A stretch of DNA of 64,000 nucleotides, from positions 1 to 64,000 of the forward strand of contig NZ_PVWK01000160.1 in assembly GCF_003003795.1 (NCBI RefSeq). The letters run 5' to 3'. Numbering within the stretch: position 1 is the stretch's first letter; every line of letters begins with the position of its first letter. Under the pieces are notes generated by a model that saw nothing but the letters and a program-made list of their open reading frames with translations, did no database searches and had not been told where the DNA came from. Shown here in pieces: positions 44,473 through 54,111 of this stretch. Origin of the DNA: Stenomitos frigidus ULC18. GTDB lineage: Bacteria; Cyanobacteriota; Cyanobacteriia; Leptolyngbyales; Leptolyngbyaceae. Position numbers and translations under genes: made by a program.

Positions 44473-46755
44473 ATGCACCTAACGGCTCCCGCATCTCCCA
44501 TTGAGTTTGATCTTCCTGCCTGGTTGCAGGACTGTCTACAGGCGCGATCGACTCAGCCGTCGCCTGCTGCGTCCGAAACCTCTAAAACTGATACTGACGA
44601 CCTGGTCTGTAGAGCCTTTGAATTTGCCTACGAGCTCCATAAAGGGCAATACCGAGCGTCGGGCGAACCCTACATCATGCACCCTGTTGCAGTGGCTGGC
44701 CTACTGCGCGATTTGGGCGGCGGCGGCGTCATGATTGCTGCGGGGTTCTTGCATGACGTAGTTGAGGATACTAGCGTTACGGCCGAAGAACTCGGAGAGC
44801 TCTTTGGTGAAGAGGTTCAACTACTGGTTGAAGGCGTCACTAAACTCTCAAAATTCAACTTTTCTAGCAAAACAGAACGACAGGCTGAAAACTTTCGCCG
44901 CATGTTCCTGGCTATGGCGCAGGATATTCGAGTCATCGTCGTCAAGCTAGCAGACCGTTTGCACAATATGCGGACGCTTGAACATTTACCCGATGCGAAA
45001 CGTCGGCAAATTGCGCTCGAAACGCGCGAAATCTTTGCGCCTTTAGCCAATCGATTGGGGATCGGGCGCTTTAAGTGGGAGTTGGAGGATTTGACCTTCA
45101 AATACTTGGAGCCTGAGTCCTATCGGCAAATCCAAGAACTGGTGGCTGAAAAACGGATCGATCGCGAAACGGGTCTGGCTCAAATTGTCGATAGCCTCAA
45201 GCTGCGCTTGGAGCAAGCAAAAATTGCTTGTGCTGACATTAGCGGTCGCCCCAAGCATCTCTATGGCATCTACCAGAAGATGAAGCGGCAGCAAAAAGAC
45301 TACAACGAGATCTACGATGTAGCCGCGATTCGACTGATCGTCAGCGCCAACGACGAATGCTACCGTGCTTTGGCAGTGGTTCACGACATGTTTCGCCCCA
45401 TTCCTGGGCGCTTCAAAGACTATATTGGTTTGCCAAAGCCCAATCGCTACCAGTCGTTACACACGGTTGTCATTGGCAACACAGGTAGACCACTGGAAAT
45501 TCAGATTCGGACCCTGGAAATGCATCACATTGCAGAGTACGGGATTGCTGCTCACTGGAAATACAAAGAAGCAGGCAGCTCTAGTAAGACGCAACTAACA
45601 ACGACCGACGAGAAATTCACCTGGCTGCGTCAACTGTTGGACTGGCAAAGCGATCTCAAAGATGCTCAGGAATACCTGGAGAACATCAAAGACGATTTGT
45701 TTGATGGTGATGTTTACGTCTTCACGCCTCAAGGCGATGTGGTATCCCTTAGTCGTGGTGCAACTCCCGTTGATTTTGCTTACCGTATCCATACCGAGAT
45801 CGGTAATCACTGTGCTGGGGTGCGTGTAAATGAACGCATGACTACACTCGACACGCCGCTGAAGAACGGCGATATCGTTGAGATTATTACTCAGAAGAAC
45901 TCTCGACCAAGTCTCGATTGGCTTAATTTTGTCGTCACTCCCGGTGCCCGTAATCGCATTCGTCAGTGGTATAAGCGATCGAACCGAGAAGAAAATGTGG
46001 CTCGTGGTCGTGAAATGCTAGAGCGCGAACTGGGTAAAAATGGCTTTGAGGCTCTGCTCAAGTCAGCTCCCATGCAAGCGACAGCAGAGCGATGTAACTA
46101 TCATACAGTGGAAGATTTGCTTGCTGCCGTTGGCTACGGCGAAGTCACTCTCAACTCCACTCTCAATCGCTTGCGTGAAACGATTAAAGCACAGCAACCT
46201 TTAGTCAAGCTCTCTGATAGCCTCAGTGCTTCTACTCAAGAGCTGCCGTTGTTGCCGACGTCTCCCAAACTCTTACCAGTCCAGCCGTCTAGCAAAGCAC
46301 CCATTATTGGTGTAGAGGGCTTACTACATCACATCGCAGGATGCTGTACGCCGGTTCCAGGTGAAGCCATCATTGGCGTTGTCACACGTAGCAGCCGAGG
46401 CATTTCAATTCACCGTCAAGGCTGTCCTAACGTGGAGCCGATCCCCGGCGATCGTCTGGTGCCCGTTAGTTGGAATACGGCTGATCAGGATCATGGGCGT
46501 CCGCAAACGTACCCAGTAGATATCCAAATTCAAGTAATTGATCGAGTCGGCGTACTGAAGGATATTCTGTCTCGCCTAACCGATAATAATATCAATGTCC
46601 GTAATGCCCAGGTAAAAACGTATCCAGCTCAAACTGCGATTATTGATTTAGGCATTGACATCCGTGACCATGAACAGCTTGAGCGCACCTTTAGCCAAAT
46701 CAGAAAGTTGAGTGACGTGCTTAATCTCCGCCGTTTGAACCAGATCGAAGACTGA
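44473..46755 (+). CDS. bifunctional (p)ppGpp synthetase/hydrolase, RelA/SpoT homologue
   Basis: A 760-aa RSH enzyme. The hydrolase HD pair is in FLHDVVEDTSVT (residues about 93-104) with HPVAVAGLLRDLGG upstream. The synthetase has RLIVSANDECYRALAVVHDM, RFKDYIGLPKPNRYQSLHTV and EIQIRTLEMHHIAEYGIAAH, then TGS (VFTPQGDVVSLSRGATPVDF) and a C-terminal ACT domain (IQVIDRVGVLKDILSRLTDN). Both catalytic sites look intact, so it should make and break the alarmone (p)ppGpp. The ATG at 44473 gives the usual length; an upstream TTG at 44365 is in frame but has no RBS. Confidence 0.94.
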   Translation: MHLTAPASPIEFDLPAWLQDCLQARSTQPSPAASETSKTDTDDLVCRAFEFAYELHKGQYRASGEPYIMHPVAVAGLLRDLGGGGVMIAAGFLHDVVEDTSVTAEELGELFGEEVQLLVEGVTKLSKFNFSSKTERQAENFRRMFLAMAQDIRVIVVKLADRLHNMRTLEHLPDAKRRQIALETREIFAPLANRLGIGRFKWELEDLTFKYLEPESYRQIQELVAEKRIDRETGLAQIVDSLKLRLEQAKIACADISGRPKHLYGIYQKMKRQQKDYNEIYDVAAIRLIVSANDECYRALAVVHDMFRPIPGRFKDYIGLPKPNRYQSLHTVVIGNTGRPLEIQIRTLEMHHIAEYGIAAHWKYKEAGSSSKTQLTTTDEKFTWLRQLLDWQSDLKDAQEYLENIKDDLFDGDVYVFTPQGDVVSLSRGATPVDFAYRIHTEIGNHCAGVRVNERMTTLDTPLKNGDIVEIITQKNSRPSLDWLNFVVTPGARNRIRQWYKRSNREENVARGREMLERELGKNGFEALLKSAPMQATAERCNYHTVEDLLAAVGYGEVTLNSTLNRLRETIKAQQPLVKLSDSLSASTQELPLLPTSPKLLPVQPSSKAPIIGVEGLLHHIAGCCTPVPGEAIIGVVTRSSRGISIHRQGCPNVEPIPGDRLVPVSWNTADQDHGRPQTYPVDIQIQVIDRVGVLKDILSRLTDNNINVRNAQVKTYPAQTAIIDLGIDIRDHEQLERTFSQIRKLSDVLNLRRLNQIED

Positions 46756-47309
46756 TGCATCCGTCCTCTCAAGCACTAAGTCTGATGCGAAACGATGTGC
46801 AAACAAAACGGCTGGCGAGATAAATGCTATGCTCCATTACGATTAAATTTCAACATTAACGCTTAAAAAACAATACGTAGCCCCGTCAGATCAGCGCCTT
46901 CTTATTAGGCGTAATTGATAGATACACAGCATATACGTGTATTTACTGGCAGGCCACCATTTTTCTTACTATCTCTGCTGTCAGCCACGATCGCGCAGAT
47001 AGCTTGTCTGAGGCAATAGCAGGGCTTCGGATATTGCGTTTTGTGACTTGAAGCCAGATTAACATTTATACTCTAAGATGAAGTTGAGTGATTCTAGTCA
47101 CAGCCTCTAGCTTGATGCCACGGGTACGATCGAGACCACTAGGGATTGGAAGAACGCTTGGGGATACCTACTGAATGCATTGCCCCTTACTGAATGTATT
47201 GCCCAAACCTGCAACAATGGTATTATTCTTTCGTCTAAGATTAGAGCCTTACACGTTGATCAGTACCCTCAGTGCCTGAATCAGTCAAAATCTACCCTCA
47301 TCCCTGGGC
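46756..47309. other. 554-base intergenic region
   Basis: No gene or strong hairpin recognised. Palindromic words such as CATATACGTGTAT (46929-46941) and a repeat pair CTGAATGCATTGCCC/CTGAATGTATTGCCC (near 47170-47205) are present. Confidence 0.45.
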
Positions 47310-48629
47310 ATGGGAGTTCTAGCCGCCGTGAGTACCTGGACACCCAACTTTAATCGACAGATCGACCAAGAGGAGCAGCAGTTGTATGATCACTTGCTCC
47401 GGCTTGTTCAGTCTGAGCTGCCTGCACAATTGATAGAACGCTTTCGTGCGTTGTTCGTTGATGGGGTCGGCTATCCTGACTCAGACATTGCGGCCGCAAT
47501 CAACAAAATTGCTACATCCAAAGCCGCTGACCAAGAATTTCGCTTTGTTCTCAACCGTTGCTGTCACATCTTGATCAACCGTTGGCAGACTCGCCCCCAA
47601 CTTCAGGCTGCCATCCCAGAGCTGATCGCGATTTTTGAGACAACGCCCTCTCGACCCGTCACTGAATATTCGCGATCGCGATCGGTGAGACGCGTGCGCG
47701 AGTTGGTGAAGGGATTTGTTGACAGTGAGCAATATGTCACGCTCCGTCGCTTGGGGCAGGTGATGAACCAGGCGGTTGACCTAAAGACCCCTCCGCCTGC
47801 TCATGAGCCGATCGGTGCTCTCATTCAGCGCTATCCCTATCTCTATGAGCACTGTCTGTTGACTGAGGGCAGCCCTTATGAGCATCAACAAACGATTCGG
47901 CAACTTCAGACGAAGGCACAGCGTCAATACGAAGTTGATTTGTCACAATACGTAACTTATCAGGTGAGGCGATCGCAGATTGACCGTAATGCACCCTTGC
48001 TGGCGTCTCACCGGATTCTTCAACCCGTCAAAAATCCAACCTTATTGAGCGATCAAGAATTGTGCCGCGCGCTGAAGCAGTTTGCTGGTAAATCTCAAAG
48101 CGCTGGCACTTATCGTGACTTAGCGCAACGGTTTCTGACTCACACCAACCAGGCACCCACCTACCAGTCGTTCAAGGATGACCTTTACCAGTACATTACG
48201 GCGTCCGTAGACCCAGAATATGGTCGGCGACAGTTCAACAATCAACTCTACAGTCAGTTAAAAAACACGCTGCCAGAAAGCGATGACCAAAAACTCAACG
48301 ATTTCCTGCTGGTGAGAACATGTAGCCAGTTGCTAAACTTCCTGGTGGTTGAGAGCCCTCAGAGACCCAACCATTTTGTCTTTGTTGATCTAATCTCCAA
48401 TATCGGCTCTACGTTAACGACGGGCCTCTTGCTAAAAATTGTGCTAATTTGTCGCAAGGTAAAGCCTTACCTGGAAAAGCGCTTTTCCATTTTGTTCAAC
48501 CACTATGAATTTTGTCGCCGTGATGGTGTGCAGTGGCTCGTCGAAGCGATGGAAACGCTCAATTTAGCGCTGAGCACGAATTTTAGTACGATTGATCTTT
48601 CTTTTATCAATCAAATTGCGTATCAATGA
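47310..48629 (+). CDS. conserved cyanobacterial protein of unknown function
   Basis: A 439-aa soluble-looking protein without recognised domain. It is largely alpha-helical: FRFVLNRCCHILINRWQTRP, YVTYQVRRSQIDRNAPLLAS and RTCSQLLNFLVVESPQRPNH are typical segments. I believe homologues are common in cyanobacteria, but no function is known to me. It starts MGVLAAVSTWTPNF; a later start is possible. The ribosomal protein S21 gene follows on the same strand after a 240-base spacer with a hairpin. Confidence 0.75.
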   Translation: MGVLAAVSTWTPNFNRQIDQEEQQLYDHLLRLVQSELPAQLIERFRALFVDGVGYPDSDIAAAINKIATSKAADQEFRFVLNRCCHILINRWQTRPQLQAAIPELIAIFETTPSRPVTEYSRSRSVRRVRELVKGFVDSEQYVTLRRLGQVMNQAVDLKTPPPAHEPIGALIQRYPYLYEHCLLTEGSPYEHQQTIRQLQTKAQRQYEVDLSQYVTYQVRRSQIDRNAPLLASHRILQPVKNPTLLSDQELCRALKQFAGKSQSAGTYRDLAQRFLTHTNQAPTYQSFKDDLYQYITASVDPEYGRRQFNNQLYSQLKNTLPESDDQKLNDFLLVRTCSQLLNFLVVESPQRPNHFVFVDLISNIGSTLTTGLLLKIVLICRKVKPYLEKRFSILFNHYEFCRRDGVQWLVEAMETLNLALSTNFSTIDLSFINQIAYQ

Positions 48630-48695
48630 GTTTTGGGGAGACGAAAGCAATTTTTTGTGCTAACGTACCCTTTGAATTGATCTGTCGGTAAGCTT

Positions 48696-48765
48696 GGTCG
48701 AGTAGCCTCTTGTCAGCTGTGCTATGGATTATTAAGGATGCCGCCTCCAAAGGCTTGACTCGACC
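48696..48765 (+). ncRNA. structured leader/spacer hairpin before rpsU
   Basis: GGTCGAGTAGCC (48696-48707) pairs with GGCTTGACTCGACC (48752-48765), leaving a two-base bulge, over a 44-base loop. It lies about 115 bases before the S21 start and could be part of a regulatory leader, or just an end structure of the preceding transcript. Confidence 0.4.
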
Positions 48766-48878
48766 TGTAACCGGGAAGGCAACCAACGCTTAAACGGGTT
48801 TGTCTGAGAGCAGTGGATTGCTCATCGTAAGTTCGGCAGCTCATTCATACAATCATTTTTCGGGAGAAGTTGAAAGGA

Positions 48879-49058
48879 ATGACTCAGGTAGTTCTCGGTG
48901 AAAACGAAGGCATCGATTCTGCTTTGCGGCGCTTTAAACGTCAGGTCTCCAAAGCCGGCATTTTGGCTGATCTACGGTCGCATAGACACTTCGAAACACC
49001 AATTGAAAAGAAAAAAAGGAAGGCAATTGTGGCTCGACGCAAACGTCGCTACAACTAA
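48879..49058 (+). CDS. rpsU: 30S ribosomal protein S21
   Basis: A 59-aa S21: [20 protein letters not shown], then the ARG-rich tail [13 protein letters not shown]. It binds near the 3' end of 16S rRNA in the 30S subunit and aids initiation. ATG 48879 has GGAGAAG nine bases upstream. Confidence 0.95.
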   Translation: MTQVVLGENEGIDSALRRFKRQVSKAGILADLRSHRHFETPIEKKKRKAIVARRKRRYN

Positions 49059-49333
49059 GTTTTAGCTTCTAAACGTTATTTTTTGGGACAGTCGCGCTTT
49101 CATCGAACCTCCACAGAACAAAGAGTGAAGCCTAGATGAATAGGGAAGCGTGATTATTTATAAGCTTCGGCAGTCTCTTTAAAGCACCCAGGTTTTGGGT
49201 AGCATGGGTTACGCATTGAAACGCCTCCTACGTTTAAGTGAGCCTACCTATTTAGCACAGCTTTAGGCTTTCTCGGGCAACGCCCACGCCGAGCCAGCCG
49301 AAGTGCATCTTTAGTTTCAGATGTTACAAAAGC
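49059..49333. other. rpsU downstream spacer
   Basis: No gene is supported between the rpsU stop and the bidirectional terminator. Confidence 0.5.
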
Positions 49334-49370
49334 AGTGCACGCAGTCGATCGGCGATCGACTGCGTGCACT
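49334..49370. terminator. bidirectional intrinsic terminator
   Basis: Perfect 17-base stem: AGTGCACGCAGTCGATC (49334-49350), loop GGC, and its complement (49354-49370). Four T follow on the plus strand and four on the minus strand. It sits between rpsU and the converging exported-protein gene. The centre contains a GCGATCGA HIP1-like word. Confidence 0.85.
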
Positions 49371-49404
49371 TTTAGCGAAGCGGCTTCAGCTAGCAAGCAG
49401 CTGA

Positions 49405-49767
49405 CTAACCACCAACTTTGTCCTGAACTTTCTCAAGCACGTTTTTGATGTCTTTCTCGACCGAGGGGATGCTCCCTGAGTTTGAGGGGCGCTTCATCTC
49501 TTTGAGGCCCGCTTTGCCTTGCACTTCATTGAGGCCACCACCTCTAGTTTTCGCTTGCGTTTCGCTCAGGTTGGGGGGATGATCCGTAGCGATCGCATTA
49601 CGCGATTCTTGTTCGTACTCTTTAGCAGCTTGGTTTGCGGCTGCATTTGGCTCATTTTTGATGGGTGCAGCAAAAACGGGAGTCACGTAAGAAAACAGTA
49701 AGACAGCGCAAAGACAAAGGGTTAAAAAGTAGCGAAGGGGACGTAAAGCAGTTAAAACATCTTTCAT
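49405..49767 (-). CDS. small exported protein (possibly low-temperature-induced type)
   Basis: A 120-aa protein with a signal peptide (YFLTLCLCAVLLFSYVTPVFA, cleaved after AFA-type site near 33). The mature part is Asn/Ala/Lys-rich: AAANQAAKEYEQESRNAIAT, TRGGGLNEVQGKAGLKEMK and VEKDIKNVLEKVQDKVGG. Similar proteins in cyanobacteria are sometimes annotated low temperature-induced; I cannot verify this. RBS GGAGGAG is seven bases upstream. Confidence 0.75.
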   Translation of the reverse strand: MKDVLTALRPLRYFLTLCLCAVLLFSYVTPVFAAPIKNEPNAAANQAAKEYEQESRNAIATDHPPNLSETQAKTRGGGLNEVQGKAGLKEMKRPSNSGSIPSVEKDIKNVLEKVQDKVGG

Positions 49768-50075
49768 AGCAGGCTCCTCCAGGCTATAGAAGTTAGAGTT
49801 GAAAAGCTTGTTGCACAGTGCAACGAAGCTTCTCTATCTACTCAGATCGACCTACCTATCGACATCTACATCTTGGCGGATCTATATCGCTGTGTTGGTT
49901 GTTTCTTCTCTCTCTGGGGGAGGAGCAAAAGGCTGGGATAGCTGCTCCAGGTCGCTTCGTGCTGCTAGGAGCAAGCCACGCCAATTGGCTACACTCAGAG
50001 CTATCCAGTAGTCGGTCGGGGACATGGCGCCACCATATCGCTACTAGAAATACAACCTTATTCAATTTATGTGAC
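49768..50075. other. intergenic region upstream of the exported-protein gene
   Basis: 308 bases with no recognised gene; it carries that gene's promoter. Confidence 0.45.
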
Positions 50076-51233
50076 TCAGTAGGTGTAAAACATTTCTTGC
50101 AGTGCTTTGGTGTCACTTGTGATTGTGAGACCCAGCATCAGCAAAATGCGGGCTTTCTGGGGGTTTAGATTATCCGTCACGATGAAGTCATGTTCATCGT
50201 CTTTCTCTTCGCCGTTTCGCACAATACGCCCAGAACCGGTGCGTGAACTCCGGGCAATAATTACCCCTTTTTGACGAGCCGCGATCGCGGCAGGCTCCAA
50301 TTGCATCGAGATGCTGCCATCGCCGACACCCGCATAAACAATACCTTTGGCACCATCAGCAATAGCTGCGTTAAGTAACACAGGGCTATTGTTGCCATAG
50401 CCATAAATGATGTCAACCTGAGGTAGCTTTGTGTTGGTGGTGACTGTAAACGGGGTGGCAGTGGTATGTTTGCGTGCTGGCGTACGGTAAAAGTAGGGTT
50501 TGCCCAATTCGACATAGCCTAGATAGCCCAGATCAGGAGTCTGAAAGGTGTTAAGACTGGTTGTATTGATTTTTGTCACTTCACGGGCAGCCGAAATTTG
50601 GTCGTTGAGGCTGACGAGTACGCCCTTGCCCACAGCGGTTGGACTGCCTGCGATCGCCACTGCATTGTAGAGATTGAGGGGCCCATCGGCACTCAGCGCT
50701 GTAGCGGGACGCATCGATCCGACAATGACAACGGGCTTTTGGCTCTTCGTCACGAGATTGAGAAAATAAGCGGTTTCTTCGATCGTATCGGTGCCATGAG
50801 TGATCACCACACCATCGACATCCGGTTTTGCCAATACTGCATTCACACGATCGGCAAGCTTCAGCAGGCCCGCATTCGTCATGTTTTCGCTGGCGATTTG
50901 CAGCACCTGCTCACCCGTTACGTTAGCGATTTTTTTCAGCTCAGGTACAGCGCTAATGAGCGCAGCTACGGGTAGTTTGGCCGCTTGATAGCCAACGGTT
51001 GTGGTTGAAGTCGCACCTGTGCCTGCGATCGTGCCACCCGTGGCCAAAATCACCACGTTGGGTAGTTTAGCGGTAGGTGCAGCAGGTGTTTGTGCAATCG
51101 TCTCTGACGATCGCGTCATAACAGCCGCTGGAGGCATTTTGCCGGGAGCAAATTGCGCTAACGCTGGCATGATTATGAGCATTGCGATGGTCAGCACAAA
51201 CAAAAGGGCAAACACGAAGCGGCTTTTTCGCAT
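50076..51233 (-). CDS. type II (periplasmic) L-asparaginase
   Basis: A 385-aa L-asparaginase with signal peptide (FVFALLFVLTIAMLIIMPAL-AQ). The first catalytic motif LATGGTIAGTGA carries the nucleophilic Thr, and GVVITHGTDTIEETAYFL carries the second Thr-Asp pair; Lys and Ser positions also match (SQKPVVIVGSMRPATALSAD). It hydrolyses asparagine to aspartate and ammonia outside the cytoplasm, a nitrogen-scavenging role. Pro/Ala/Thr linker between signal and enzyme. Monocistronic. Confidence 0.95.
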   Translation of the reverse strand: MRKSRFVFALLFVLTIAMLIIMPALAQFAPGKMPPAAVMTRSSETIAQTPAAPTAKLPNVVILATGGTIAGTGATSTTTVGYQAAKLPVAALISAVPELKKIANVTGEQVLQIASENMTNAGLLKLADRVNAVLAKPDVDGVVITHGTDTIEETAYFLNLVTKSQKPVVIVGSMRPATALSADGPLNLYNAVAIAGSPTAVGKGVLVSLNDQISAAREVTKINTTSLNTFQTPDLGYLGYVELGKPYFYRTPARKHTTATPFTVTTNTKLPQVDIIYGYGNNSPVLLNAAIADGAKGIVYAGVGDGSISMQLEPAAIAARQKGVIIARSSRTGSGRIVRNGEEKDDEHDFIVTDNLNPQKARILLMLGLTITSDTKALQEMFYTY

Positions 51234-51331
51234 GAGATGGACACCTGAGGCGGGGGCTAGAGATTGAGGCTCAATATAGTCCAGAATGATAACCGACTTC
51301 GTAGTCTCAAGAACAAGCAGACAGCGTCCAT

Positions 51332-51967
51332 TTAGTTGAGTCGATGTTTTTGCAGTGCCACGATCGCTGCCTGAGTGCGATCGCGCAAACCTAAGCGACT
51401 CAGGATATTTGTCACGTGATTGCGAACGGTCTTTTCGGAGATGAAGAGAACCTGTGCAATCTCGCGGTTGCTAGAACCCTGGGCGATCAGCTGTAGAATT
51501 TCCTGCTCTCGCGGCGTTAAGTCCGTCAACTCTAAGGGTGGATTGGGTGGCACGGGTGGAGCCGCGATCGCCTTGTGAGAAAGCCCTGGACCGATCTGGG
51601 TGTACCCTTTTTGCACAAATCGAATAGCCTGCACTAATTCTTCAAACGGCGTATCCTTCAGCAAATAGCCAGAGGCGCCCTTTTGCAACGCCTGCGTGAC
51701 GTACTCCTGATCGTCAAAAGTGGTCAGCACCAGAACTTTGGTGCCGGGAAACTGCTGACAAATGGCTTGGGTTGCGGCGACGCCATCCATGACAGGCATG
51801 CGCACATCCATGAGGACAACGTCCGGCGTTAAGGCGGCGACGAGAGCGATCGCGTCTTGCCCGTTGGCGGCTTCTCCAACTACCTGTAAGGTGTCATCTG
51901 ATTTCAGCAAGGCTTTCATCCCTCGACGGATCAGATCTTGGTCGTCAACGAGCAGCAGGCGAATCAT
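51332..51967 (-). CDS. NarL/FixJ-family response regulator
   Basis: A 211-aa regulator. Receiver domain (1-120) has the acidic pair (LLVDDQD), phosphoacceptor Asp in VVLMDVRMPVMDGV and the Thr/Lys switch (VLTTFDD...KGASGYLLKD). The LuxR-type DNA-binding domain follows (LTPREQEILQLIAQGSSNRE then ISEKTVRNHVTNILSRLGLR). Partner of the adjacent histidine kinase. Confidence 0.95.
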   Translation of the reverse strand: MIRLLLVDDQDLIRRGMKALLKSDDTLQVVGEAANGQDAIALVAALTPDVVLMDVRMPVMDGVAATQAICQQFPGTKVLVLTTFDDQEYVTQALQKGASGYLLKDTPFEELVQAIRFVQKGYTQIGPGLSHKAIAAPPVPPNPPLELTDLTPREQEILQLIAQGSSNREIAQVLFISEKTVRNHVTNILSRLGLRDRTQAAIVALQKHRLN

Positions 51968-52025
51968 GGAGGTGAGGGGTGAGGAGTAAGGGATGAAGAA
52001 GGCTATTGGGGCTCAGTAAGCCTCA

Positions 52026-53228
52026 TCAGGATGGCGGCTGCAAGGGAAAGGTGGCGCGGATTTGACAGCCTTGTTGGGGTGCTGCAATGAGTTCAAACTG
52101 ACCCGCGATCGCTGCTGTGCGTTCCTGCATGCCCTGCAAGCCAAAGCCTGTAGTCGTCTGGTTCGGGTCAAACCCCTGACCATTATCCTGCACCGAAACC
52201 TGTAGGCGATCGACGATCGTTTGAATGGTGACATCGACCGCAGTGGCAGCAGCATATTTGCAAATGTTGGTCAGTGCTTCTTGCACGATGCGATAAACGG
52301 TACTTTGAATATCGCCAGACAACGGTTTGTGAAGCAACAGTTGGCAGTTGGGCGTAATGCCTGTAGAGCGGCGAAACTCTTCGATGAGAGTGGCGATCGC
52401 GGCCTCCAGTGATCGTCCCTGCAAGGGATCAGACCGCAGTGCTGAGACGGATTGTCGCACCTCTTGAAGTGCGGTAGAGCCAATCTGCTTGGCTTCGACT
52501 AGCAGCGCTTTTGCCTCTTCGGGGTCTGACTGCAACAAGCGCAGCGCGGCCTCCAGATGCAGGTTGTAGGCAGTGAGGGAATGCCCCAACGAATCGTGAA
52601 TATCGCGCGCGATACGATTCCGTTCTTGCAGCGTTGCCTGGTCTTCGATGCGAAGTGCATATTGGCGCAGGCGTGTGTTCGCGATCGCCAGTTGCTCTCG
52701 ACTACGCCGTTCCGATAAGGCCGCATTTACAAGCGCTTGCAGAAAGATCACAATCAGCCCAAACATGACGATAAAACTCAACAGCAGAAAGCCACCGCGA
52801 TCGACAAAAATAGGGATGCGAAACAGTTCTAATGACCGGAATCGTTGTGCCTGTAGGCTGATGCAAAGCCCAACCGCGATCGTTGCTACCACTGAACGGT
52901 AGTACCCCTCAAACACCAAGCAATTGCGAACAATCAGCACCACGTACAAAAGCGTAAACAAACGAATGCCACCGAATGTTGTCAGGAACAGCAGCAACCC
53001 CATTTCAACCACGGTGTAGAAAACTTTGGCAGTGGGGCGGGACGGCAGCTTTAACCCCATCAGCACAAACACACCGAGACCAATCAGATTGAGCAAGGGC
53101 GATCGCGGCAGTTGGCTAAAGGGCGATCGCGGCAGAATTTCGCTCAATGCCACAATGCCCAATAGTATCCACTCCAAATAGAGCAGAAAGCGGAGTGAAT
53201 CATCTCGATGGTGAGCGGGTAGCTTCAT
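52026..53228 (-). CDS. NarX/DesK-type membrane sensor histidine kinase
   Basis: A 400-aa kinase with about six membrane helices in the first 170 residues and almost no extracytoplasmic domain, which suggests sensing of or through the membrane. HisKA_3 phosphoacceptor His is in RNRIARDIHDSLGHSLTAYN, and the ATPase domain has IQSTVYRIVQEALTNICKYA (N box) and QDNGQGFDP with GLQGMQERTAA. It is followed on the same strand by its regulator 58 bases on. Confidence 0.94.
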   Translation of the reverse strand: MKLPAHHRDDSLRFLLYLEWILLGIVALSEILPRSPFSQLPRSPLLNLIGLGVFVLMGLKLPSRPTAKVFYTVVEMGLLLFLTTFGGIRLFTLLYVVLIVRNCLVFEGYYRSVVATIAVGLCISLQAQRFRSLELFRIPIFVDRGGFLLLSFIVMFGLIVIFLQALVNAALSERRSREQLAIANTRLRQYALRIEDQATLQERNRIARDIHDSLGHSLTAYNLHLEAALRLLQSDPEEAKALLVEAKQIGSTALQEVRQSVSALRSDPLQGRSLEAAIATLIEEFRRSTGITPNCQLLLHKPLSGDIQSTVYRIVQEALTNICKYAAATAVDVTIQTIVDRLQVSVQDNGQGFDPNQTTTGFGLQGMQERTAAIAGQFELIAAPQQGCQIRATFPLQPPS

Positions 53229-53400
53229 GCTGCGTTGATCCTACAACCACCTACCTTACGCGTTCTCAGGCAAGGGATACAAGGGTGCGCTGTCCTGCTA
53301 CAGCGTGGGACAAATGTCCCGCTTCAAATGAGGACACCTGCCTCAGGTGTGGAACCGCTATGACTCATAGGATGGGAGCATCGAACTGAGGAGCCAACCG
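53229..53400. promoter_or_regulatory. divergent promoter region with three inverted repeats
   Basis: Between the kinase gene (minus) and the Spy-like gene (plus) lie GCTGTCCTGCTACAGC (near 53289-53304), GGGACAAATGTCCC (53307-53320) and ACACCTGCCTCAGGTGT (53334-53350). Any may bind the response regulator; this is inference. Confidence 0.5.
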
Positions 53401-54036
53401 ATGAAACAGCCCATGAAACGAAACTTGATTGCGCTACTGGCAGGCAGTCTTGTTGTTGCAACCCCTATACTTGCCAACCTGGCAGTCGCTCAAACGCCAA
53501 GCCCGCTGCCTGCCAACACCCCTAATGCCGCAGTCATTCCAGCAGATCGCTTAGAGCGACGTCAGCAGCTTCGGAGTCAAATCAGCACGATTCTCACACC
53601 GGAGCAGCGTCAGCAGTTTGCTACTGCGATCAAACAAGGTCAATCCGTGGAAGCGACGATCGCCGCAATGAACCTTTCTGCCGATCAAAAAGCGCAACTG
53701 CAGCAGGTGCTTGCAGCATCAGGCTTGCCTAATCTGTCGCAGCTTAACCTCACTCAGACGCAAAAAGTGCAATTGAAGCAGGTATATGCCCAAGTGCGCA
53801 CTCAACTGGACCAAATCCTGACCGTAGAACAGCGCCAGCAGTTCAAAGCCGCTTTGGTGCAAGGCAGCAGCTTCCAAGGCGCGATCGCCACGATGAACCT
53901 TTCAGCAGAACAGAAAACCCAAGTGCGCCAGATGATGCAATCTACCCGTCCTCAACTGGACCAGATCTTAACGGCTGAACAAAAGCAGCAGCTTCGACAA
54001 AACCTGTCTTCACTGCGGCAACAACGCCAACGCTAA
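53401..54036 (+). CDS. Spy/CpxP-like periplasmic protein
   Basis: A 211-aa exported protein. Signal peptide MKQPMKRNLIALLAGSLVVA ending ...AVA-Q. Mature part carries repeated LTPEQRQQF / LTVEQRQQFKAALVQG / LTAEQKQQLRQNL units, the LTxxQ motif of the Spy family, alternating with MNLSADQKAQLQQVL-type segments. Spy/CpxP proteins are periplasmic chaperones or stress sensors. GGAG nine bases before the first ATG fixes the start. It is divergent from a membrane two-component system, which suggests control by it. Confidence 0.85.
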   Translation: MKQPMKRNLIALLAGSLVVATPILANLAVAQTPSPLPANTPNAAVIPADRLERRQQLRSQISTILTPEQRQQFATAIKQGQSVEATIAAMNLSADQKAQLQQVLAASGLPNLSQLNLTQTQKVQLKQVYAQVRTQLDQILTVEQRQQFKAALVQGSSFQGAIATMNLSAEQKTQVRQMMQSTRPQLDQILTAEQKQQLRQNLSSLRQQRQR

Positions 54037-54111
54037 GCGCTACAAAGCATTGAACTCAAGCTCGCCTTCAATCTCCTATTCCCAACCCTTTCACGCTTTG
54101 GTCAAACTCCT

